Shown in pieces: positions 1 through 7,032 of a stretch of 14,667 nucleotides of DNA (its first letter is position 1; each line of letters starts with the position of its first letter). This stretch comes from RUG760 sp045642205 (lineage in GTDB: Bacteria; Bacillota; Clostridia; Lachnospirales; Bianqueaceae). Position numbers and translations under genes: made by a program. Under the pieces are notes generated by a model, which made no database searches, had not been told where the DNA came from, and was given only the letters and a program-made list of their open reading frames with translations. The DNA lies in NCBI GenBank assembly GCA_045642205.1, contig JAZUIK010000089.1, positions 1 through 14,667 on the forward strand, written 5' to 3'.

Positions 1-760
1 TCTCCCTCATAAAACTGCACCAGGAAGGAATATTCGGAATGTTCTTTCCATTGATAACGAAACATACGGACACCTGATCCGTTGCGTCGGCAGTACGGAT
101 CAGAACATGTCGAAGCAAGCCCTTACCGGTCTCTTCATCATACACAGAGAGTTCTGTTCTTCGAACTTCCTGCATGATCTTCTGGATCAGATCATTTGCC
201 TTTTCTGACTGGATACGGCAGTCTTCCGTAGGAAGGAGTCGGTGGCTTCTGGGGGCATAGAATCCTGCTTCCGCTCTGCCGTCCACCATCTTGATAGGGA
301 ACTGAGCCTTATTGCGGTAATGGAGAAAGGCATCCTTGTCCATTCCCAGGGTTTCTTTCGCCATGACCGTTTCCACTTCCTCTTCGGAAAAGTGGCCGAT
401 ACGCATCAGGTCTTCCTTAACCTTATTTCGCTTATAGGCAAGCTGTCCCTCATAGGAAAGATGTCCGATCTGACATCCTCCGCATCTGCCATCCAACGGA
501 CACTTGGGTGTTACACGATCTTTGGATGCATGGTGGATCTTCTTGATTTTGCCGAAGGCAAAGCGAGAACGGACCTGTACGATAAGTACCGTCGCTTTTT
601 CCCCTACCAGAAGACCCGGAACCATAATGGTAAAGCCTTTATATCGACCGATACCCTCACCGTTTGTTCCCAGCGCCGTGATCTCCAGTTCGATCTCCTG
701 GTTCTTCTCTACAGGAGCTTGTACTTTTATATTTTGTGCTCCCTGGTTTCTTTTCTTCAT
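1..760 (-). CDS. rlmD: 23S rRNA (uracil-C5)-methyltransferase, RlmD/RumA/TrmA family (partial, C-terminus cut by window edge)
   Basis: SAM-dependent enzyme expected to methylate C5 of a uridine in 23S rRNA. Only the N-terminal 253 residues are in the window; the Rossmann methyltransferase domain with its catalytic Cys lies beyond the left edge, so activity cannot be judged. What is visible: an N-terminal TRAM domain (about residues 17-76), then a 4Fe-4S ligand set, Cys87-x5-Cys93-x2-Cys96 (CPLDGRCGGC) with a fourth Cys at 181 (EDCRI), and the family signature HYRNKAQFP at about 147-155. The start is the ATG at 758-760, which overlaps the yhaM stop as ATGA and has GGAG 8 nt upstream, so translation is probably coupled. 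In Bacillota this family includes bifunctional enzymes acting on two rRNA positions (RlmCD), so the exact target uridine is not settled. TrmA-type tRNA specificity is less likely because of the Fe-S motif and TRAM domain. Confidence 0.93.
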   Translation of the reverse strand, partial: MKKRNQGAQNIKVQAPVEKNQEIELEITALGTNGEGIGRYKGFTIMVPGLLVGEKATVLIVQVRSRFAFGKIKKIHHASKDRVTPKCPLDGRCGGCQIGHLSYEGQLAYKRNKVKEDLMRIGHFSEEEVETVMAKETLGMDKDAFLHYRNKAQFPIKMVDGRAEAGFYAPRSHRLLPTEDCRIQSEKANDLIQKIMQEVRRTELSVYDEETGKGLLRHVLIRTADATDQVSVCFVINGKNIPNIPSWCSFMRE

Positions 761-1707
761 GCCTCGTCTCCGGGTTTATAGATATAGCGCTCCAATGCGC
801 GGTTATAACCGGTCCAGTGACCATCAGAATTATCCAGTCGGATCGCATCCTCCATCAGTTTCAGCTGAGAATCGGAAAGGTCTGCCAGATTGAGCGCCAT
901 GGCCTCCATGGTCGCAGGAACGACAGGAGATGCAAACTCCAGTTTTCCATGGTGAGAAAGGATCATATGGGAAAGGATGGTCAACTTTTTCTCCGACAGA
1001 TCGGCGATCTTGCTTCCCTGCTCAAAGACCATCTGATAACCGATGGTAATATGTCCAAGCAATCTTCCCATATCGGAATACTCTCCGGAGGGGAAAGGCT
1101 CCAGTTCTGTCAGCTTACCGATATCATGTAACAGTCCACCGGCGATCAGAAGATCCAGATCCAGCTGGGGATAGATATCTTTGAAGGATGCTGCGATCTG
1201 TGCTACAGATACTGAATGTTCCAATAATCCGCCCACATAACTGTGATGGATATTCTTTGCAGCGGGATGACTCTTCAGTTTATTGCTGATCTGCGCATTA
1301 TCTCTGTAGAAATAGTAGACCAGGCGTCTCAGTGCTTCATCACGGATCTGTTCGATCATACCGATGGCTTTGTTATAGAGATCGTCAGTAGATACACGAG
1401 AGGTATGATAGAAATCACGAATGTTGATCTCATCCTTCTCGGTCGCTCTGCGCACCTTTTGAATGACCAGCTGCTTACTATCCTGATAAGACTGCACCTT
1501 GCCGTCCACCTTGATGATATCTCCCTTGGAGAAGTCATCGATCAGAACACCGATCTCCCAGATCATTCCGGTAATACTGCCGGTCTTATCTTCCAGGGTC
1601 AGTTTCATAAAATCCTTATTGGTCTTGGTGGTCAGCTGCTGCTTTTCTTTACAGAGATAGAACTCGATAACACGCTCGCCTTCCTTCAGGTCGGAAATGT
1701 ATTTCAT
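757..1707 (-). CDS. yhaM: 3'-5' exoribonuclease YhaM (OB-fold plus HD domain)
   Basis: Cytoplasmic metal-dependent 3'-5' exonuclease of the YhaM/Cbf1 family, involved in RNA 3'-end trimming and also reported to act on DNA. The 316 residues match the usual family length. Residues 1-90 form an OB-fold nucleic-acid-binding region (TLEDKTGSITGMIWE at about 37-51). Residues 150-300 are the HD phosphohydrolase domain, with candidate metal ligands His164 (LLEHS), His194-Asp195 (LLHDIGK), His219 (GHI), His252/253 (SHHG) and Asp276. The ATG at 1705-1707 overlaps the stop of the upstream sensor kinase by one base (TAATG) and has AGAGGT as a Shine-Dalgarno site. The 3' end overlaps the next gene as ATGA. 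Co-translation with the kinase and the rRNA methyltransferase is therefore likely. The family call is strong; the in vivo substrate here is inferred. Confidence 0.94.
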   Translation of the reverse strand: MKYISDLKEGERVIEFYLCKEKQQLTTKTNKDFMKLTLEDKTGSITGMIWEIGVLIDDFSKGDIIKVDGKVQSYQDSKQLVIQKVRRATEKDEINIRDFYHTSRVSTDDLYNKAIGMIEQIRDEALRRLVYYFYRDNAQISNKLKSHPAAKNIHHSYVGGLLEHSVSVAQIAASFKDIYPQLDLDLLIAGGLLHDIGKLTELEPFPSGEYSDMGRLLGHITIGYQMVFEQGSKIADLSEKKLTILSHMILSHHGKLEFASPVVPATMEAMALNLADLSDSQLKLMEDAIRLDNSDGHWTGYNRALERYIYKPGDEA

Positions 1708-3287
1708 TAATTAACCTCTTTCTTACCAGTCATTTTTGCCAGAGGAAGCGTAAAGGCAAACTTTGTGCCCTCACCCGCCTTACTGTAGACCTTGATATCT
1801 TCATGATGGTTCAGCATGATCTGCTTAACGATCGCCAGACCAAGACCTGTACCCATCTTATTCTTTCCTCTGGATTTATCTCCCTTGTTGAAACGGTCAA
1901 AGATATGAGGAAGGATCTCTTCTTCCATACCGCATCCCGTATCTTCCACTACGATATAGGCCTTCTTACCGACAATACTCGTTTCTACAGCGATGGAGTC
2001 ACCCTTATCGGTAAACTTCAGGGCATTATCCAGCAGATTATAGACAACACGCTCCATCAAATCGATATCCGCGTTGACATACAGTTTGTCCTGCAGGAAG
2101 CGGAAATCCATCTGGATCTTCTTTTCTTCGATACGCTGCTCAAAACTGAGTGCCAGCTTGACACACATTTCGTTGATATCGAAATTCGTACGGTGGATCT
2201 CATACTGACCGTTTTCCATCTTCGTCAGATCCAGAACATTGTTGGTCATCTTTGTCAGACGTTTTGATTCATCCAATACGATCTGCAGATATTTATCGTG
2301 CAGTTCAGGAGGGATGGTTCCATCCAGCATGGCTTCTACATATCCACGGATCGAAGTCAGAGGAGATCTGAAATCGTGAGAGATATTTGCGATAAAATCA
2401 CTCTGCAGCGTATCGACAGACTGCAGCTGCTCTGACATATCATTAAATGCCGTTGTCAACTGTCCGATCTCATCATTGGAGATGACCTCGACTTTCTGGG
2501 AGAAATCACCCTTGGAGATCGCCTTCGCTGCATCCTTTAATTTCGACACAGGAAGCAGCACGTTATTTGCCAGAAGATTAGCCAGCGTCGTTGCAGCAAG
2601 CGCCAGGATCAACAGCATCACAAAGGTGATCAGCTGCAGTTTTCTGGATGTCACATACAGATCACTCATCTCTACGTGAAGGAAGACCGCACTGCTTTCA
2701 GACATCTGCACGTTTTCCACGGAAGATCCGATCATCAGTTTATTATCCTGCATATATGCCTGACAATAGCCGACTGTGATCGTCTCCATGGGGAACGCAG
2801 ATGGGAAAGCTGAGATCGTCCAGGGCATTTCCACACCCTTCATGGCATCCATGATGCTGCTCTTTTCCATCTCGGACATCAAAGAGAAATCCGGTGCATC
2901 CAGATCACTTCCGAGGTGACCGAATACAGAGATCTCTACGGAACGCTCGTTTACCGGTGTAGCGATCCAGACACAGACATCTGCCGCATTAGCCGCTGCT
3001 GCCAGTACCTTCTTGCTCTCCGGTGTCTCCCTGAAGTCTGCCTCCTGAAGTACCTGTGACACGATCTCTTTCACGTCATTTAGATCCTTCATCTTCTCAA
3101 CGATCAGATATCGGTTCAATACCGAAGGCATGACCATGGAGATGATGAACAGAACAGCCAACAGGATACCCACATAGATCAGAGCAAACTTTGTCTTCAG
3201 AGATAATCTGGCATTGAGCCTCTTCAGATAGGATTCACGTACAGAAACTGAAGCGTTTTCTGTATCGTGCTGCTCAAATAATTTCAT
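1707..3287 (-). CDS. Membrane sensor histidine kinase
   Basis: Orthodox class I sensor kinase of 526 residues, partner of the response regulator encoded 18 nt upstream. Order of parts: a short cytoplasmic N-terminus; transmembrane helix 1 at about 34-55; an extracytoplasmic region of about 160 residues (56-216) whose fold I do not recognise; transmembrane helix 2 at about 217-239; a HAMP linker at about 240-292; a HisKA dimerisation domain with phospho-acceptor His304 (ANISHDFRSPL); and a HATPase domain with N-box NLLDNALKF (417-425), G1 DTGCGM (449-454), F-box FDRF (463-466) and G2 GTGLGL (479-484). All catalytic motifs are intact. The Shine-Dalgarno site before the ATG at 3285-3287 is weak (GGTTG), and a 10-bp palindrome abuts the start. 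The C-terminus overlaps yhaM by one base. The PhoR/ResE-like layout is generic; the signal is unknown. Confidence 0.93.
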   Translation of the reverse strand: MKLFEQHDTENASVSVRESYLKRLNARLSLKTKFALIYVGILLAVLFIISMVMPSVLNRYLIVEKMKDLNDVKEIVSQVLQEADFRETPESKKVLAAAANAADVCVWIATPVNERSVEISVFGHLGSDLDAPDFSLMSEMEKSSIMDAMKGVEMPWTISAFPSAFPMETITVGYCQAYMQDNKLMIGSSVENVQMSESSAVFLHVEMSDLYVTSRKLQLITFVMLLILALAATTLANLLANNVLLPVSKLKDAAKAISKGDFSQKVEVISNDEIGQLTTAFNDMSEQLQSVDTLQSDFIANISHDFRSPLTSIRGYVEAMLDGTIPPELHDKYLQIVLDESKRLTKMTNNVLDLTKMENGQYEIHRTNFDINEMCVKLALSFEQRIEEKKIQMDFRFLQDKLYVNADIDLMERVVYNLLDNALKFTDKGDSIAVETSIVGKKAYIVVEDTGCGMEEEILPHIFDRFNKGDKSRGKNKMGTGLGLAIVKQIMLNHHEDIKVYSKAGEGTKFAFTLPLAKMTGKKEVN

Positions 3288-3305
3288 GATCGATCAACCA
3301 ACGGA

Positions 3306-3998
3306 TTACTTGTTTTCAAACTTGTAACCGACACCCCATACCGTCTTAATGCTCCAGGAGGTATGATCCTCTTCCACACCCAGCTTTTCACGGATACGCT
3401 TGATATGGACATCGACAGTTCTGGTATCACCGTAGTATTCATATCCCCAGATCTGGTTCAGGAGCTGCTCACGTGTAAAGACCTGATTGGGATGAGATGC
3501 CAGGAAATACAGAAGTTCCAGTTCTTTGGGAGGCATCTCCACATTCTCACCCATATAGGAGACAGAATAATTGGAGATATTGACGATAAGTCCCTCATAA
3601 TTGATCTTCTTGGTATTGGCTTCGGGCTTCTCCATACGTCTGAGCACGGCCTTGACACGTGCTACCAGCTCTTTAGTATCAAAGGGCTTGACAACATAAT
3701 CATCCGCACCCAGTTCCAGTCCGAGGACCTTATCGAAGGTCTCGCCCTTGGCAGTCAGCATGATGATCGGAGTACTGGAAGACTGTCTGATCTCACGGCA
3801 GACACCATAGCCATCGATCTCAGGCATCATGATGTCCAGGATCAGAAGATTAGGATCATAGGATTTGAACTTATCCAGTGCATCTCTTCCATCGGAAGCG
3901 ATCATGGTATCATAGCCTTCCTTCGTCAGATACAAGGAGATCAGTTCAGCAATATTACTGTCATCATCAGCGATCAGGATTCTGGTTTTATTATTCAT
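3306..3998 (-). CDS. OmpR/PhoB-family response regulator
   Basis: DNA-binding response regulator of 230 residues, the usual length. The receiver domain (about 1-120) keeps the acidic pocket Asp11/Asp12, phospho-acceptor Asp55 (LLILDIMMPEIDG), Thr82 (IIMLTAKGE) and Lys104 (DDYVVKPFD). The C-terminal winged-helix output domain (about 133-230) has the typical PKELELLYFLASHPNQVFTR segment, the recognition-helix region DTRTVDVHIKRIREKLG and the closing hairpin TVWGVGYKF. A strong Shine-Dalgarno site (AAAGGAG) lies 7 nt before the ATG at 3996-3998. The gene follows mutS2 by 17 nt and precedes the cognate kinase by 18 nt, so the pair seems to be expressed from the trmL-mutS2 promoter; no separate promoter was recognised because the 17-nt gap is too short. 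Target genes are unknown, and I see no obvious binding site in the window. Confidence 0.95.
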   Translation of the reverse strand: MNNKTRILIADDDSNIAELISLYLTKEGYDTMIASDGRDALDKFKSYDPNLLILDIMMPEIDGYGVCREIRQSSSTPIIMLTAKGETFDKVLGLELGADDYVVKPFDTKELVARVKAVLRRMEKPEANTKKINYEGLIVNISNYSVSYMGENVEMPPKELELLYFLASHPNQVFTREQLLNQIWGYEYYGDTRTVDVHIKRIREKLGVEEDHTSWSIKTVWGVGYKFENK

Positions 3999-4015
3999 GG
4001 AAATTCTCCTTTCCC

Positions 4016-6421
4016 TTATTTTTTCAGTTCGACAACGGTAACACCGCTGTCACCCTCGCCATAGACACCCAGGCGATAGGATTTCACGATCTTGCATTTT
4101 CTAAGATAATTATGGACTGCATTGCGCATCGCACCGGTTCCTTTACCATGGATGATGCGTACCTGCTCGATACCGGAAAGATAGGCATCGTCCAGATATT
4201 TGTCCAGTTCATCCACGCCTTCGTCTGTCATCTGGCCTCGCAGATCCAGTTCCGGATGGAAAGAAGCGGACTTAATGGTATCCTCACTGGAACGTACACG
4301 CTCTTTCTTAGAACCCTTGCCGCTCTTTTTCGCTTCAGGGATCTCATCTTCCAAGATGGCAATGATATCTGCCATCTTGATCTGCATCTTCATGACGCCT
4401 GCCTGGACTTCCAGACGGCCACGATTATCCGGTGTACGAAGAACGCTGTAAGGTGTATCGAATCCATCCAGTAATACCAAAGTACCGGGGATCAGTGCTT
4501 CCTTGGTAACAGGCTTTCCCTTCGGCTGGACCTTGGTTTCCTTAACCGTTTCCATTTCGGAAAGCTTGTTTCTCAGCTTGGTTCTCTCCTGCTCCAGAGA
4601 GCGCATATCCACGCTGCCGCCCTTCTGGATCAGCTTGTTCATCTGAGAGATGCTGTGGTCGGCTTCCGCCTTGGCTTTTCTAACGATCTCCTTAGCCTCT
4701 TCCTTCGCCTTGCTCAGGACCTTTTCCTTCTGCTTTTCCAGTTTTTCCTTTTCATGGTCCACGTTAGCACGAAGCTCGGACAGTTCTCTTCTGAGTTTGG
4801 AAATGGTTTCCTGTTCTCTCTCCACCTCGATGCGGCGCTGCTCCAGATCGGAGATCATATCTTCGAACTTGACATCCTCTGCCTCTAAGAGTGCACCCGC
4901 ATTTTTGATGATCTCCTCCGGGATACCCAGTCGCTTGGAAATAGCAAAGGCATTGGAACGTCCGGGAACACCGATCAGCAAACGATATGTGGGCATCAGG
5001 GTCTCTACGTTGAACTCACAGCTGGCGTTCTCTACGCCTTCCGTTGAGAGTGCATAGACCTTCAACTCGCTGTAATGGGTGGTTGCTGCCGTAAGTACCC
5101 GGCGGCTACGCAGGTTTTCGATAATGGACTGAGCCAGAGCAGCACCTTCCGTAGGATCGGTACCGGCCCCTAATTCATCGAATAAAGCCAGTGACCAGGG
5201 AGTTGCCTCCTTCAGGATCTCGACGATATTGACCATATGAGAGGAGAAAGTGGAAAGGCTCTGCTCGATACTCTGTTCATCACCGATATCGGCAAAGACC
5301 TGATCCAGGATCGTGATCTTGGCATGCTCTCTGGCAGGCAGATGGAGACCTGACTGACCCATGATCTGCAAAAGTCCCAGAGTCTTTAAGGTAACGGTCT
5401 TACCACCGGTATTAGGACCGGTAATGACCAGTGCTTTAAACTCTTCACCCAGACGGATATCGATGGGAACGACCTTCTTAGGATCCAATAAGGGATGTCT
5501 GGCTCCCTTGAGTTCGATGATGCCCTTTTCATTCAGATCGGGTTTGACACCATCCATCTCCAATCCCAGAGCACCTCTGGCATAGATAAAATCCAGTTCG
5601 GTCAGAAGCTCAAAATCTGCCAAAATGGCCACATGTTCTTTATCGACACGGCCCCCCAGTTCACGAAGGATCCTGTGGATCTCCTCGGTCTCCTGTACAC
5701 GCAGTTCCGCAATGGCATTGTTCATCTGGACAACTGCCATAGGCTCCACAAACAAGGTGGAACCGCTGGAAGACTGATCGTGGACCATACCGGATAAGGA
5801 GCTTCGAAATTCTGCTTTAACAGGAAGACAGTAACGTCCTCCGCGCATGGTAACGATCTGATCCTGCAGCATATTGCGGTAGGATTCGGAGTGGACCATA
5901 TTCTGCAGCTGAGACTGGATACGGCTCTCCTGCAAAAGGATCTCTTTACGGATCTTCTTCAGTTTCGGAGATGCATCGTCACTCATATCTTCTTCAGAGA
6001 TGATACATCGTTCGATCTCCAGTTCCAGTTCTCTGACGGGCTTTAATCCATCGAACAGAGGATCCAGCTGAGGGAAATCTCCCTCCAGGGTCTTATCTCT
6101 CTTACCGTATTCCTTTAGATGGGAAACGGTATACAGACAGGATGCAATGTCCAGAAACTCCTTCATGGTCAGCTCAGCGCCAAGAGCAGTTCTCTTGACG
6201 GAGCCACGGATATCGGAAAGTCCATGGAAGGAAGGACTTCCTTTGGCTACGCAGTAACGAAAGGCTTCCGCCGTTTCATCCTGCCAGCGCTGGATCTCAA
6301 AGATATTTTCAGAGGGAGTCAGTTTCAGACATCTCTCCTTAGCAGCCGTTGAACTGGCTTTTTCGGAGAGTCTCTCTCTGACCTTATCAAACTCCAGCTT
6401 TCTCAAGTGTTTTTCATTCAT
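4016..6421 (-). CDS. mutS2: MutS2 family ATPase with C-terminal Smr domain
   Basis: Protein of 801 residues related to MutS but lacking the mismatch-recognition domain. In studied bacteria, MutS2 is linked to suppression of recombination or, in Bacillus subtilis, to binding and splitting collided ribosomes. Core and lever region at about 1-290; ABC-type ATPase with Walker A GPNTGGKT (335-342), Walker B/signature region SLALFDELGAGTDPTEGA (about 410-427) and the switch His in TTHYSEL (about 449); a long charged coiled coil at about 515-620; a small beta-rich segment at about 635-690; and an Smr domain with LDLRG (725-729) and HGKGTG (758-763), the motifs associated with nuclease activity. An in-frame extension of 52 codons runs upstream but lies wholly inside trmL. 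The conserved start MNEKHLRKLEFDKV, with GGAG 11 nt before the ATG at 6419-6421, is the right one. It lies 8 nt after the trmL stop. Confidence 0.96.
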   Translation of the reverse strand: MNEKHLRKLEFDKVRERLSEKASSTAAKERCLKLTPSENIFEIQRWQDETAEAFRYCVAKGSPSFHGLSDIRGSVKRTALGAELTMKEFLDIASCLYTVSHLKEYGKRDKTLEGDFPQLDPLFDGLKPVRELELEIERCIISEEDMSDDASPKLKKIRKEILLQESRIQSQLQNMVHSESYRNMLQDQIVTMRGGRYCLPVKAEFRSSLSGMVHDQSSSGSTLFVEPMAVVQMNNAIAELRVQETEEIHRILRELGGRVDKEHVAILADFELLTELDFIYARGALGLEMDGVKPDLNEKGIIELKGARHPLLDPKKVVPIDIRLGEEFKALVITGPNTGGKTVTLKTLGLLQIMGQSGLHLPAREHAKITILDQVFADIGDEQSIEQSLSTFSSHMVNIVEILKEATPWSLALFDELGAGTDPTEGAALAQSIIENLRSRRVLTAATTHYSELKVYALSTEGVENASCEFNVETLMPTYRLLIGVPGRSNAFAISKRLGIPEEIIKNAGALLEAEDVKFEDMISDLEQRRIEVEREQETISKLRRELSELRANVDHEKEKLEKQKEKVLSKAKEEAKEIVRKAKAEADHSISQMNKLIQKGGSVDMRSLEQERTKLRNKLSEMETVKETKVQPKGKPVTKEALIPGTLVLLDGFDTPYSVLRTPDNRGRLEVQAGVMKMQIKMADIIAILEDEIPEAKKSGKGSKKERVRSSEDTIKSASFHPELDLRGQMTDEGVDELDKYLDDAYLSGIEQVRIIHGKGTGAMRNAVHNYLRKCKIVKSYRLGVYGEGDSGVTVVELKK

Positions 6422-6429
6422 TGTAAAAT

Positions 6430-6924
6430 TTACTCCAGATAATCGCCGCTGCGCAGCTGTCCGAAAGGTTCCAGATCCGGGAAAGACAGCTGTCTTAGGG
6501 CTTCGTATAAAATGATCGCTGCTGAATTGGAAAGATTCAAGGACCTCAATTCCTTTCCCATGGGAATACGAATACATTGATCCTTATGGTGCTTCAATAT
6601 CTCTTCAGGGATTCCTGCTGATTCCTTTCCAAACATGATGAAATCATTCTCATGGAATTCTGCCTGGTCGTAGCGTTTCTGTCCCTTGGTCGTCGCATAG
6701 AAGATCCTGGCATCCGGCTGTGCCTTACAGAAATCATCATAGGAATCGTATACTGTCAGATCCAGCTTATCCCAGTAATCCATGCCGGCTCTTTTCAGCT
6801 GTTTTTCACTGAGAGAAAACCCAAGAGGACGGATCAGATGCAGCCTGGTATTGGTGCAGACACAGGTCCTGGCAATATTGCCGGTATTGGAAGGGATCTC
6901 CGGCTCCAGTAAGACGATATTCAT
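6430..6924 (-). CDS. trmL: tRNA (cytidine/uridine(34)-2'-O)-methyltransferase, TrmL/CspR type (SpoU/SPOUT family)
   Basis: Small SPOUT methyltransferase of 164 residues that uses S-adenosylmethionine to 2'-O-methylate the wobble nucleotide, classically of leucine tRNAs. The trefoil-knot family motifs are all present: motif 1 PSNTGNIART (11-20), motif 2 IMFGKESAGIP (96-106) and motif 3 RIPMGKELRSLNLSNSAAI (119-137). The whole protein is essentially the catalytic domain, with no extra RNA-binding domain, as usual for TrmL. The start, an ATG at 6922-6924 (MNIVLLEPEIPSNTG), is the family-typical N-terminus, although the Shine-Dalgarno site is weak (AAGTGA). It appears to be the first gene of the second minus-strand run, with an extended -10 promoter about 65 nt upstream. 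mutS2 follows after 8 nt, and the mutS2 Shine-Dalgarno site sits across the trmL stop codon. Confidence 0.95.
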   Translation of the reverse strand: MNIVLLEPEIPSNTGNIARTCVCTNTRLHLIRPLGFSLSEKQLKRAGMDYWDKLDLTVYDSYDDFCKAQPDARIFYATTKGQKRYDQAEFHENDFIMFGKESAGIPEEILKHHKDQCIRIPMGKELRSLNLSNSAAIILYEALRQLSFPDLEPFGQLRSGDYLE

Positions 6925-6962
6925 AGAACAGATTCACTTTCTGACAAATATTTAAAGCAATC

Positions 6963-6978
6963 CCATGTTAGTACATGG
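6963..6978 (-). repeat. Perfect 6-bp hairpin in the predicted 5' leader of the trmL run
   Basis: CCATGT and ACATGG flank a 4-nt loop. The element lies just downstream of the predicted transcription start (about 6980), so the mRNA would begin with a hairpin within its first 20 or so bases. There is no U-run after it, so it is not a classic terminator. It could protect the 5' end, serve as an operator, or be chance. Confidence 0.45.
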
Positions 6979-6986
6979 TTCCATAG

Positions 6987-6995
6987 ATTATACCA
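6987..6995 (-). promoter_or_regulatory. Extended -10 promoter for trmL-mutS2 and downstream genes
   Basis: On the minus strand the sequence reads TGGTATAAT, a perfect -10 hexamer (6987-6992) with the extended TG at 6994-6995. At the expected 16-18 bp upstream I find no good -35; the nearest hexamer is ATGCAT. An extended -10 can compensate for this. The predicted start is near 6980, giving a leader of about 55 nt before the trmL ATG. It is the only good promoter-like signal in the 108-bp gap 6925-7032. Confidence 0.7.
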
Positions 6996-6996
6996 T

Positions 6997-7011
6997 ATTC
7001 CTTAAGGGAAT
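6997..7011. repeat. Small inverted repeat inside the trmL promoter spacer
   Basis: ATTCC and GGAAT flank a 5-nt centre (TTAAG on the plus strand), and CCTTAAGG within it is a perfect 8-bp palindrome. It sits immediately upstream of the extended -10, where a repressor could block RNA polymerase. No T-run follows on the minus strand, so I do not read it as a terminator for the upstream helicase gene. Confidence 0.35.
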
Positions 7012-7032
7012 GCATGGTGTTTTCATGGCTGT

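Noticed and set aside
6930..6944. CAGA/TCTG mini-hairpin over the trmL ribosome site
   Set aside because: Only 4 bp with a 7-nt loop, too weak to support as a riboswitch or thermosensor.
6925..7032. Rho-independent terminator after the UvrD-like helicase gene
   Set aside because: The only stems here are 5-6 bp and not followed by a T-run on the minus strand; they fit better as promoter or leader elements.
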